Source of the DNA: Phycicoccus endophyticus
GTDB lineage: Bacteria > Actinomycetota > Actinomycetes > Actinomycetales > Dermatophilaceae
Direction: 5' to 3'
Assembly: GCF_011326735.1 (NCBI RefSeq)
Contig: NZ_JAANCN010000010.1
Span: forward strand, 48,524-112,523
Length of the DNA: 64,000 nucleotides
Positions 37,659 through 45,019 of this stretch are shown here, one piece after another; positions within the stretch are counted from its first letter, which is position 1, and each line of letters begins with the position of its first letter. The position numbers were made by a program, and so were the translations under genes. The notes under the pieces are model-generated. The model made no database searches. It was not told the DNA's origin and saw only the letters and a list, made by a program, of their open reading frames with translations.

Positions 37659-38663
37659 ATGGCGAGGCTGCGGCGGGTGTCACCCCGGTCGGTGGGCTGG
37701 ACCCGGCGGCGCAGTGGGCGGGGGTTCGCCTACCGCGACGCCACCGGCGCGCCGCTGGCCCCCGAGCAGGTCGCCCGGGTGCGCTCGCTCGCCATCCCGC
37801 CGGCGTGGCGGGACGTGTGGATCTGCCCGTACCCCAACGGCCACATCCAGGCCGTCGGCACCGACGCCGCCGGCCGGCGCCAGTACCTCTACCACCCGGC
37901 CTGGCGGGTCGCCCGCGACGAGCTGAAGTTCGACCGGGTCGCCGCCGCCGGCCGGCGCCTCGCCAAGGCCCGCGAGCGGATCGTCGAGGACCTCTCCGGC
38001 GAGGGGATGCCGCTCGCCCGGGCCGCCGCCACCGCGACCCGGCTGCTCGACCTGGGCTACTTCCGGATCGGGTCGGACGCCTACGCCGACGCCAACGGCT
38101 CCTTCGGGCTGACCACCCTCGAGCGCCGCCACGTGCGCCGGCGCGGGTCGGACCTGGTCTTCCGCTTCGTCGGCAAGTCCGGGGTCGAGCACGCGGTCAC
38201 GATCAGCGACCCCCAGGTCATCGAGGCCCTGGAGCACATGCGCCGGCGCCGTGGCGGCTCGGCCCGGCTGCTCGCCTACCGGGAGAGCTCGCGCTGGGCG
38301 GACCTGCAGGCCGCGGCGGTCAACGAGTACATCTCCCAGATGGTCGCCGAGGACCTGACCGCCAAGGACTTCCGCACCTGGCACGCGACCGTGCTCGCCG
38401 CGGTGGCGCTCGCGCAGTCGCCGGAGCCGGGCGAGACGCTCGCCTCCCGCCGGCGCGCGGTCCGGGCCGCCGTGGAGGAGGTCGCCGCCTACCTCGGCAA
38501 CACCCCGACCGTCGCCCGGGGCTCCTACATCGACCCGCGCGTCCTCGACCAGTACGAGGACGGCGTGACCATCGCGGCGACCCTGGCGCGTCGCTACCCC
38601 GACCCGGCCCGCCGGCAGGCGGCGGTGGAGAAGGCGGTCGCGCGGCTCGTCCGCGGTGCCTGA
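37659..38663 (+). CDS. DNA topoisomerase IB (poxvirus type)
   Basis: The 334-aa enzyme relaxes supercoils by nicking one strand through a 3'-phosphotyrosine. The N-terminal domain has RRSGRGFAYRD, IPPAWRDVWI and the characteristic GHIQAVGTDAAGRRQYLYHP-type segment. The catalytic domain has EDLTAKDFRTWHATVLAA and the nucleophile Tyr290 in ARGSYIDPRV. Length and motifs fit bacterial homologues of vaccinia topoisomerase. It is scattered in bacteria and often encoded outside core operons, as here between a phosphatase and a glycosyltransferase. Confidence 0.93.
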   Translation: MARLRRVSPRSVGWTRRRSGRGFAYRDATGAPLAPEQVARVRSLAIPPAWRDVWICPYPNGHIQAVGTDAAGRRQYLYHPAWRVARDELKFDRVAAAGRRLAKARERIVEDLSGEGMPLARAAATATRLLDLGYFRIGSDAYADANGSFGLTTLERRHVRRRGSDLVFRFVGKSGVEHAVTISDPQVIEALEHMRRRRGGSARLLAYRESSRWADLQAAAVNEYISQMVAEDLTAKDFRTWHATVLAAVALAQSPEPGETLASRRRAVRAAVEEVAAYLGNTPTVARGSYIDPRVLDQYEDGVTIAATLARRYPDPARRQAAVEKAVARLVRGA

Positions 38664-38674
38664 GCGGGCGCGTA

Positions 38675-38680
38675 TAGGCT
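38675..38680 (+). promoter_or_regulatory. -10 hexamer TAGGCT (within TATAGGCT) of the GT4 fusion gene
   Basis: TATAGGCT ends 8 nt before the ATG at 38689, with no ribosome site between. It begins 10 bp after the topoisomerase stop. Confidence 0.5.
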
Positions 38681-38688
38681 CGCGGGCG

Positions 38689-40587
38689 ATGACCGAGCAT
38701 CCGGTGGCGCAGGAGGGCTCCGAGGCGTCCCTGCGGATCGCGCTCGTCGGCCCCACCCACCCCTTCCCGGGTGGCGTCGCGGCGCACACGACGGTGCTCG
38801 CCCACGAGCTGGCGGCCGCCGGGCACGACGTCACCCTCGTCGCCTGGAGCCACCTGTCCCCGACGATGCTCTACCCCGGCGAGCAGGGCCTGCCGAGCGG
38901 AGCCCCCGAGGTCGACCCCTTCCCGCGCACCCTGCGTGTCCTCTCCTGGGCCCGCCCGGACACCTGGCTGCGGGCCGGGCGCCGGCTACGCGACGTCGAC
39001 GTCGTCGTCCTCGTGCACGTCGTCCCCGTCCTCGTCCCCGCCCACCTCGCCCTGCTGCGGGCGGCCGGCGCCGCGCGCGAGGGCAGAGCGCCGCGCGTCG
39101 TCGTCATCGCGCACAACGTCCTGCCGCACGAGCCCCACCCGGGCGACCGCCGGCTCGTCTCCTCCCTGCTGCGCCGGGCCGACGCGGTCCTCGTGCACAC
39201 CGACGAGCAGGCCCGGCTCGCGACCGACGTCGGCGCCTCCCGGGTGCGCGAGGTCGACCTGCCCCCGCACCTGCCGGGAGGGCCGCCGGAGCGACGCCCG
39301 CCGCACGACGGGCCGGTCCGGCTGCTCTCGTTCGGCATCGTGCGCGGCTACAAGGGGCTCGCTGCGCTGCTCGAGGCGCTGCGCGAGGTCGAGGGGCTGA
39401 CGCTGACCGTCGCCGGTGAGCTGTGGGGCGAGGCGGGACGCCGGGTGCGCGAGCTCGCCGCCGACCCGCGCCTGCGCGGCCGGGTCGAGGTGCACGGCGG
39501 CTACGTGCCCGCCGACCGGGTGGCCGGGCTCATGGCCCGGCACGACGTCGTCGTCCTCACCTACCGGTCGGGGACCGCCTCGCAGAACGTCGTCCTGGCC
39601 CACCGGCACGGCCGGCCGGTGCTCGCGAGCACCGTCGGGAGCTTCCCGGCCCAGGTGCGTGACGGCGTCGACGGGCTGCTCGTCCCGCCCGGGGACCACG
39701 ACGCGCTCGTCGCGGCCCTGCGCCGGCTCGCCGACCCCGACACCGTCCGGGCGCTCGCCGACGGGGTGCGTCCCCCGGACCTGTCCGGGCCGTGGGCCAA
39801 CTACGTCGGGGCGCTCGAGGCGCTCTCGGCCGACCCGGTCATGGTCGAGCCGGTGGCCCCCGTCACGGCCGTGCCCCTCGGGGCGCTCGCCCGGGCCCGG
39901 ACCGCCGTCGCGGGGCTGCGGGCCCGACGGGGCCCGGTCCTGGACCTCGGGCCGCAGGACCTGCCCGAGGAGGTGCGGGCGACCGACCTGCTGAGCGTCG
40001 ACGCCGAGGCGCTCGCGGCGGCCGAGACCGCGCGCTCCCTCGGCCTGCCGCGGGCGAAGGACCCCGTGGCCGCGTGGGCGGCGCTCGGTGCGGTCGCCGC
40101 GCTCGTGCGGGTCCTCGACGACCGCTCCCGCTCGGCGGTGCTCGTCGACGAGTCGGGTGGGGGCAGCCCGTTCTCGCGCTGGGTGCGGGCCCTGGGCTTC
40201 GCGCCCGTCGAGCTCGAGCTGACCGGCCGCCGGGCGGCCATCGAGGTCCTCGACGTCGACACCGCGAGCCTCGACGTCGTCGCGCGGCTGCATCCGGGAG
40301 GCTGCACCGCGAGCGACGTCGACCACGTCGTCGGGCAGGCGTCGTGGGCCCTGCGCTCGGGCGGCCTGCTCGTCCTCACCGTCCCCATCGGCGACGACGA
40401 CCCGGACTTCGCCGTGCGACCGGCCGACGTGCGCGGCATCCTCGCCCGCGCCGACGACCTCGGGCTCACCCTCGTCGGTGACGTCGACGGCGACGTGCTC
40501 TCCCGGATGCGCGAGGCGCGCAGCTCCTTCGGGGGCGGCGACAGCCCGGCGTACGCCGTCCTGCGGCTCACCTTCCGGTGCCGGTGA
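38689..40587 (+). CDS. GT4 glycosyltransferase with an extra C-terminal domain
   Basis: A 632-aa cytoplasmic protein. Residues ~15-385 form a GT-B glycosyltransferase: VGPTHPFPGGVAAHT, VVIAHNVLPHEP, LLSFGIVRGYKGLAALLEA, and VLASTVGSFPAQVRDGVDGLLV, with a weak EX7E region. Residues ~410-632 add a domain that begins VLDLGPQDLPEEV and contains GSPFSRWVRALGFAPVE and SGGLLVLTVPIGDDD, like a SAM methyltransferase whose glycine-rich loop has decayed. A UPF0104-type membrane protein follows with a GTGA overlap, repeating the GT4-membrane pair at 21.9-24.0 kb. Donor and acceptor are unknown. Confidence 0.75.
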   Translation: MTEHPVAQEGSEASLRIALVGPTHPFPGGVAAHTTVLAHELAAAGHDVTLVAWSHLSPTMLYPGEQGLPSGAPEVDPFPRTLRVLSWARPDTWLRAGRRLRDVDVVVLVHVVPVLVPAHLALLRAAGAAREGRAPRVVVIAHNVLPHEPHPGDRRLVSSLLRRADAVLVHTDEQARLATDVGASRVREVDLPPHLPGGPPERRPPHDGPVRLLSFGIVRGYKGLAALLEALREVEGLTLTVAGELWGEAGRRVRELAADPRLRGRVEVHGGYVPADRVAGLMARHDVVVLTYRSGTASQNVVLAHRHGRPVLASTVGSFPAQVRDGVDGLLVPPGDHDALVAALRRLADPDTVRALADGVRPPDLSGPWANYVGALEALSADPVMVEPVAPVTAVPLGALARARTAVAGLRARRGPVLDLGPQDLPEEVRATDLLSVDAEALAAAETARSLGLPRAKDPVAAWAALGAVAALVRVLDDRSRSAVLVDESGGGSPFSRWVRALGFAPVELELTGRRAAIEVLDVDTASLDVVARLHPGGCTASDVDHVVGQASWALRSGGLLVLTVPIGDDDPDFAVRPADVRGILARADDLGLTLVGDVDGDVLSRMREARSSFGGGDSPAYAVLRLTFRCR

Positions 40588-41534
40588 GCGGGTCGGCGAC
40601 CCCGAGGACCCGGCTGCTGACGGCCGCCCGCTACGGCCTGCTCGCGCTCGTCCTCGTCGCGGTCCTGGCCGCCCTGGCGCGCAACTGGGACCAGGTCTCC
40701 GCCGAGCTCGCCCGCCTGGGCTGGCCCGTGCTCGGGCTCTCGCTGCTCCTGGCCACCCTGGCCCCGGTGCTCACCCTCCTCGGCTGGCGCCGCATCCTCG
40801 CCGAGCTCGGGAGCGACCTGCACCGGGCACCGGCGGCGAGCGTCTTCTTCGTCGGCCAGCTCGGCAAGTACGTGCCCGGCTCGGTGTGGAGCGTGCTCGC
40901 CCAGGCGGAGATGGGGGTGCGCCTCGGGGTCCCGCGGCGGCGGATGGCGGTGACCAGCCTGGTGTCGATCGTCCTCGCCGCCCTGTGCGGCGGCCTCGTC
41001 GGCGTCGTGGCCCTACCGCGACTGCTCTCCCGGGGGCACACCGGCGCCACCGGGTGGGTCCTCGCCGGAGCGCTCGCGCTCGGTGCGGTCCTGCTGTGGC
41101 CACCGCTGCTCAACGGGCTCGTCGAGCGCGGGCTCCGGCTCCTGCGCCGGCCACCCCTGGAGCACGGCCTCGGCGCCGGGGCGGTGCTGGAGACGGTCGG
41201 CTGGTTCACCGCGGCATGGCTGTGCGCGGGGGTGGGGGTCGCCGTGCTCGTGCACGAGCTGGCGCCGGCGGCGTCCCTGCTCGACCTCGTCGTCGTCGGC
41301 GTGTGCGGGTTCGCGCTCGCCTCCGCCGTCGGACAGGTCTCGGTCGTGCTGCCGGCGGGGCTCGGGGTGCGTGACGGCGTCCTCGCCCTGCTCCTCGTGA
41401 CCGTCATGCCCGCCTCCGCCGCGGCCGCGGTGGTCGTCGTCGCCCGGTTCCTCACCGTCGTGGCCGACCTCGTCGTCGCCGGCGGCGGATGGGCCTGGGG
41501 GCGTCGGCACCACCTCCTAGGCTCGGGGAGATGA
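40584..41534 (+). CDS. UPF0104/lysylphosphatidylglycerol-synthase-type membrane protein (second copy)
   Basis: A 316-aa protein with about eight membrane helices. Family motifs include FFVGQLGKYVPGSVWSVLAQA, the middle TSLVSIVLAALCGG and late VVLPAGLGVRDGVLALLLV. It is a diverged paralogue of the protein at 23.0 kb. The GTG at 40584 overlaps the GT4 stop by GTGA; another GTG two codons upstream is possible. It again overlaps the next gene (ATGA). A role in handling lipid-linked sugars with the GT4 partner is inferred from this repeated pairing. Confidence 0.8.
   Translation: MSGSATPRTRLLTAARYGLLALVLVAVLAALARNWDQVSAELARLGWPVLGLSLLLATLAPVLTLLGWRRILAELGSDLHRAPAASVFFVGQLGKYVPGSVWSVLAQAEMGVRLGVPRRRMAVTSLVSIVLAALCGGLVGVVALPRLLSRGHTGATGWVLAGALALGAVLLWPPLLNGLVERGLRLLRRPPLEHGLGAGAVLETVGWFTAAWLCAGVGVAVLVHELAPAASLLDLVVVGVCGFALASAVGQVSVVLPAGLGVRDGVLALLLVTVMPASAAAAVVVVARFLTVVADLVVAGGGWAWGRRHHLLGSGR
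41518..41523 (+). promoter_or_regulatory. -10-like TAGGCT before the DNA glycosylase gene
   Basis: TAGGCT lies 7 nt from the ATG at 41531 although it is inside the end of the previous gene. It may give a leaderless transcript of the repair gene alone. Confidence 0.4.
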
Positions 41535-42487
41535 GCGGGCGAGGAGCACAGGTGCCGGCAGGTGGTGAGGCCCGCGTCGTGCGGGCCCGCCGGCCGGTGC
41601 CCCTCGGCGCCGTCGTCGGGGTCTTCCGTCGTGGTGGGGGCGACCCGACGAGCCGGCGGGAGGCCGGAGGCTGGTGGTTCGCGTGGCGCACCCCGCAGGG
41701 CCCGGTCACCCTGTGCCTGCGCCAGCAGGTGACGGCGGCGCAGGAGGTGACCGCGCGCGCCTGGGGCGAGGGCGCGGGGTGGATGCTCGCGCAGGTGCCC
41801 GCGCTGCTCGGCGAGGACGACGACTGCTCCGGGTTCGAGCCCGCCGGCCACCGGGTGCTCGCCGAGGAGTGGCGCCGGCACGCGGGCTGGCGGGTGCCCC
41901 GCTCCGGGCTCGTCGTCCAGAACCTCGTCGCGTCGGTCATCGAGCAGCGGGTCACCGGCGCGGAGGCCTTCGCCGGGTACCGGCGGCTCGTCCGCCGCTT
42001 CGGCGAGCCGGCGCCCGGGCCGGGGGAGGGGCTCGGGCTCACGGTGCCCCCGGCCCCGTCGGCCTGGGCGGCCATCCCGTCCTGGGAGTGGCTCGCCGCC
42101 GGTGTCGATCCCGGCCGGGCCCGCACCGTCGCGACCCTCGCCCGGTACGCCGGGCGGCTCGAGGAGTGCACCCGGCTGCCCGCCGACCTCGCCCGCTCCC
42201 GCGTCACGGCCCTGCCCGGGGTGGGGCACTGGACCTGGGCCGAGGTCGCGCAGCGGGCGCTCGGGCTCCCGGACGAGGTGAGCTTCGGGGACTACCACGT
42301 CGCCAAGGACATCGGCTGGGCGCTCACCGGCAGGCCGGTCGACGACGACGGGCTCGCCGTGCTCCTCGAGCCGTGGGCCGGCCACCGCTACCGGGTGCAG
42401 CGGCTCCTCGAGCTCGGCGGGCACCACCGACCGCGGCGCGGCCCGCGGATGCCGGTCCCGGCGCACCTGCCGGTCCGGGCACGCTAG
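41531..42487 (+). CDS. HhH-GPD family DNA glycosylase (AlkA-like)
   Basis: A 318-aa base-excision repair enzyme for alkylated bases. The helix-hairpin-helix is TALPGVGHWTWAEVAQRALG and the catalytic aspartate is Asp254 (SFGDYHV), spaced as in AlkA. The N-terminal part is a poorly conserved beta domain. LVVQNLVASVIEQRVTGAEA matches the helix that leads the glycosylase core. The ATG at 41531 overlaps the previous stop. Its own stop shares CTAG with the stop of the convergent fbiB gene. It lies in a membrane-protein operon by position only. Confidence 0.88.
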   Translation: MSGRGAQVPAGGEARVVRARRPVPLGAVVGVFRRGGGDPTSRREAGGWWFAWRTPQGPVTLCLRQQVTAAQEVTARAWGEGAGWMLAQVPALLGEDDDCSGFEPAGHRVLAEEWRRHAGWRVPRSGLVVQNLVASVIEQRVTGAEAFAGYRRLVRRFGEPAPGPGEGLGLTVPPAPSAWAAIPSWEWLAAGVDPGRARTVATLARYAGRLEECTRLPADLARSRVTALPGVGHWTWAEVAQRALGLPDEVSFGDYHVAKDIGWALTGRPVDDDGLAVLLEPWAGHRYRVQRLLELGGHHRPRRGPRMPVPAHLPVRAR

Positions 42488-43545
42488 GCGAGGCGCAGGC
42501 CCACCGACCCGCCCCGGCGCTCGAGCCCGGAGGCCGTCAGCTCCTCGGCGTGGGCGGCCACCTCGACCCGGGCGACGAGCCGCCCGAGCTCGTAGGGGTC
42601 GGCCGCGGCCACGACGAGCTCGGCATGGGTCGCCGTGAGCGCCACGTCGACCGAACCGTCGGGCACCGCGTGCAGGGCGAGCGCGACCACCCGGCCCACC
42701 CGGGCGGCGAGCGGCTCGGGCCCGACCGAGGCGACGCCGACCTCCTCCGACGCCGGCGACCCCGGCAGCACCCCGAGCGCGGCGCGCACCGCCTCGAGGT
42801 GCCCGCGGGCGAACCAGTCGCCGGCCCCGGTGCGCACGAGCCGGGCGGCGCCCTCGGCGTCCGGGTCGAACCAGCCCCCGGGCAGGCCGCGCACGAGCGC
42901 CGCGGGGACGCCGTCGGCCTTGCCCTTGGCCAGGTCGGCGCTCGCCGCGATCTCGTCGGCGAGCGCCCGTGCGGTGACGGCGAGCGGTCGACCGTCGTGG
43001 TCCACGCCGCCGCGCAGGTCGTCGAGCACGCGCACGCCGGCCGCGCCGAGGGCGAAGTCGGTCTGCCCCGCGCGCCAGGGGCGCCCGGCGGTGTCGGTGA
43101 GGACCACCGCGACGGGCGCGTCCGCACGCAGGCCGCTCGCGGCGAGCAGCGCCCGGCGCAGGCGCGCGGCCTCGGCGTCCGGGTCGCGCGGCAGAAGGAG
43201 GACGGACCCGGTGGGTCCGGTGTTCGAGGCGTCCACGCCCGCGGCCGCCATGACCGGCCCGGCGGCGGCCTCGACGACCCGGGTCACGCCCGAGGCGCTC
43301 GCCCGCTCCGCGACCACCCGGCGCGTGTGTACGGCCACGGCCGCGGCCCGCTCGCCCGACCAGGTGAGCCCGAGGGCCTTGGAGACCACCTTGCTCGAGA
43401 CGGCGAGACAGTCACCGGGGTGCAGCCCCGGGCCGCGCACCAGCGCCTCGGCGAGCAGGCCGGCGAGGTCGGCGCCGGGGTGCACCTCGGGCACGCCGGT
43501 GAGCCCGTGGACCTCGAGACGGGGCGCCGGTCCCACCGCGCTCAC
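42484..43545 (-). CDS. fbiB: Coenzyme F420:L-glutamate ligase
   Basis: This 353-aa enzyme adds glutamate to F420-0. The CofE domain (~1-245) has DCLAVSSKVVSKALG, RVVEAAAGPVMAAAGVDASN, VVLTDTAGRPWRAGQTDFALG and ADEIAASADLAKGKADG. The C-terminal ~110 residues are much shorter than the nitroreductase half of mycobacterial FbiB (total ~448 aa) and lack its flavin motifs, so the protein is a ligase with a reduced tail. The GTG at 43545 overlaps the fbiA stop (GTGA). Its stop codon overlaps the opposite-strand stop at CTAG. Confidence 0.9.
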   Translation of the reverse strand: MSAVGPAPRLEVHGLTGVPEVHPGADLAGLLAEALVRGPGLHPGDCLAVSSKVVSKALGLTWSGERAAAVAVHTRRVVAERASASGVTRVVEAAAGPVMAAAGVDASNTGPTGSVLLLPRDPDAEAARLRRALLAASGLRADAPVAVVLTDTAGRPWRAGQTDFALGAAGVRVLDDLRGGVDHDGRPLAVTARALADEIAASADLAKGKADGVPAALVRGLPGGWFDPDAEGAARLVRTGAGDWFARGHLEAVRAALGVLPGSPASEEVGVASVGPEPLAARVGRVVALALHAVPDGSVDVALTATHAELVVAAADPYELGRLVARVEVAAHAEELTASGLERRGGSVGLRLA

Positions 43546-44507
43546 CCCTCGGCGAGGCGGAGGGCGTGCGCGGCGATCCGGCCCGCCGCGGCCACGTCGG
43601 ACATCAGGAGCGGCTCGTCGTGGACCGCGACGCGGGCGCGAGGCAGGGTCGTGTCGGCGTCGGCGGCGTCGACGAGCCAGGCGTCGAGGAGGTCCTCGTA
43701 GAGCCCGGCGACGCCGGCGGCGCTCTCCGGGACGCCGATGGCGCGCAGGCAGGCGTCCGCGTGCCCGCGCACGGGCCGTCCGGAGATCAGGGGGGAGACC
43801 CCGACCACGGGAGCCGCCGTCTCGCGCAGGGCCTCGCGCACGCCGGGGACACCGAGGACGATGCCCACCGAGACGACCGGGTTGCTCGGCGGCAGGAGGA
43901 CCACGTCGGCGTCCCGGACGGCCTCGAGGACCCCCGGGGCGGGCGCGGCCCGGTCGAGCCCGGCGACGACGAAGCGGTGGGCGGGGAGGCTGGCCCCGTG
44001 CCGGACCCACCACTCCTGGAAGTGGATGGCCGCTTCCCTCTCGCCGTCGGCGACGACGACGTGGGTCTCGACGGGGTCGTCGGTCATCGGCAGCAGGGTG
44101 ATCCGCCGCTCCGGCAGCCCCCACCGGCCCGCGAGCCGCGCCGTGACCTGCGAGGGCGTGAGCCCCTGGCCGAGCCACTGCGAGCGGATGATGTGGGTCC
44201 CGAGGTCGCGGTCGCCGAGGGTGAACCACTGCGGCAGGGCCCCGTAGGCGGCCAGCTCGGCCTGGACGCGGTGGGTCTCCTCGGCGCGCCCCCATCCCTG
44301 CTGCTCCTCGACGCCGCCGCCGAGGGTGTACAGGAGGGTGTCGACGTCGGGGGAGACCCGCAGCCCGAAGAGGGTGATGTCGTCGCCGGTGTTCGCGACG
44401 ACCGTGACCTCGGCCTCGCCGAGCCCGGGCGTCGCGTCGAGGTGGTGTCGCAGGCCCCGGACGAACCGGGCGCCACCGACACCGCCGGCGAGGGCGGTGA
44501 TGCGCAT
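43542..44507 (-). CDS. fbiA: Phosphoenolpyruvyl/lactyl transferase of F420 synthesis
   Basis: A 321-aa CofD-family enzyme that transfers the phospho-lactyl or phosphoenolpyruvyl group to the deazaflavin Fo, giving (dehydro-)F420-0. It has the start ITALAGGVGGARFVRGL, VVANTGDDITLFGL, GDRDLGTHI, LPMTDDPVETHV, HFQEWWVRHGA and LLPPSNPVVSVG. The ATG at 44507 is preferred to the one three codons upstream because AGGA lies 8 nt before it. It is divergent from whiB, as in M. tuberculosis (whiB2-fbiA-fbiB). Confidence 0.94.
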   Translation of the reverse strand: MRITALAGGVGGARFVRGLRHHLDATPGLGEAEVTVVANTGDDITLFGLRVSPDVDTLLYTLGGGVEEQQGWGRAEETHRVQAELAAYGALPQWFTLGDRDLGTHIIRSQWLGQGLTPSQVTARLAGRWGLPERRITLLPMTDDPVETHVVVADGEREAAIHFQEWWVRHGASLPAHRFVVAGLDRAAPAPGVLEAVRDADVVLLPPSNPVVSVGIVLGVPGVREALRETAAPVVGVSPLISGRPVRGHADACLRAIGVPESAAGVAGLYEDLLDAWLVDAADADTTLPRARVAVHDEPLLMSDVAAAGRIAAHALRLAEG

Positions 44508-44621
44508 GCGGTCCATCCTTGCAGTCGCGCGCCCGGCCTCGGCGCCCCGTCCCACCGGGCCGCGACACGCCGGGGACCGGGGGCGACGCGCCGCGAAATC
44601 GGGCCGATAACACCGAACGGC

Positions 44622-44651
44622 TTGACGTGCGCGGCATGACACGCGTGTAAT
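44622..44651 (+). promoter_or_regulatory. whiB promoter with 10-bp palindrome
   Basis: A -35-like TTGACG (44622-44627) and a -10-like TGTAAT (44646-44651) are 18 bp apart. The palindrome ACACGCGTGT (44639-44648) fills the spacer and overlaps the -10 element, a classic repressor position. The core ACACGCGTGTAATTC recurs in variant form at 31930. Confidence 0.55.
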
Positions 44652-44712
44652 TCCATGCATGTACTCCGGAGGGACCGCCCGGGGTGCACGGGTCGAGGTC
44701 GAGGAGGAAGCG

Positions 44713-44988
44713 ATGCACGAGCTCTTTCTGGTCGAGGGAATGCTGGGCAGTGCCGAGCCCGAGGAGGGGGCGCTCGCCTGGCAGGAGCGCTCGCTGTGCG
44801 CGCAGACCGACCCCGAGGCGTTCTTCCCCGAGAAGGGCGGCTCGACCCGGGAGGCGAAGAAGGTGTGCGTCTCCTGCGAGGTGCGCTCGGAGTGCCTCGA
44901 GTACGCCCTGGCCAACGACGAGCGCTTCGGCATCTGGGGCGGGCTGTCCGAGCGCGAGCGTCGCAAGCTGAAGAAGCGCGCCGTCTGA
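44713..44988 (+). CDS. whiB2: WhiB-family iron-sulfur transcription factor (WhiB2/WhmD-like)
   Basis: A 91-aa regulator that binds a [4Fe-4S] cluster through Cys29, Cys52, Cys55 and Cys61 (CVSCEVRSEC). It has the turn GIWGG and a basic C-terminal tail (ERRKLKKRAV), the standard Wbl layout. The position next to fbiA identifies it as the WhiB2/WhmD type, needed for septation in mycobacteria. Several in-frame starts lie upstream; the ATG at 44713 is chosen because GAGGAGGAAG precedes it. The ~60-nt leader follows the TTGACG/TGTAAT promoter. Confidence 0.93.
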   Translation: MHELFLVEGMLGSAEPEEGALAWQERSLCAQTDPEAFFPEKGGSTREAKKVCVSCEVRSECLEYALANDERFGIWGGLSERERRKLKKRAV

Positions 44989-45019
44989 GGGGGGCACCCC
45001 TCGTGCCTGGCACCCCCGG

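Noticed and set aside
44659..44712. Longer WhiB start at 44659
   Set aside because: The extra 18 residues lack family similarity and the strong GAGGAGGAAG site supports the ATG at 44713.
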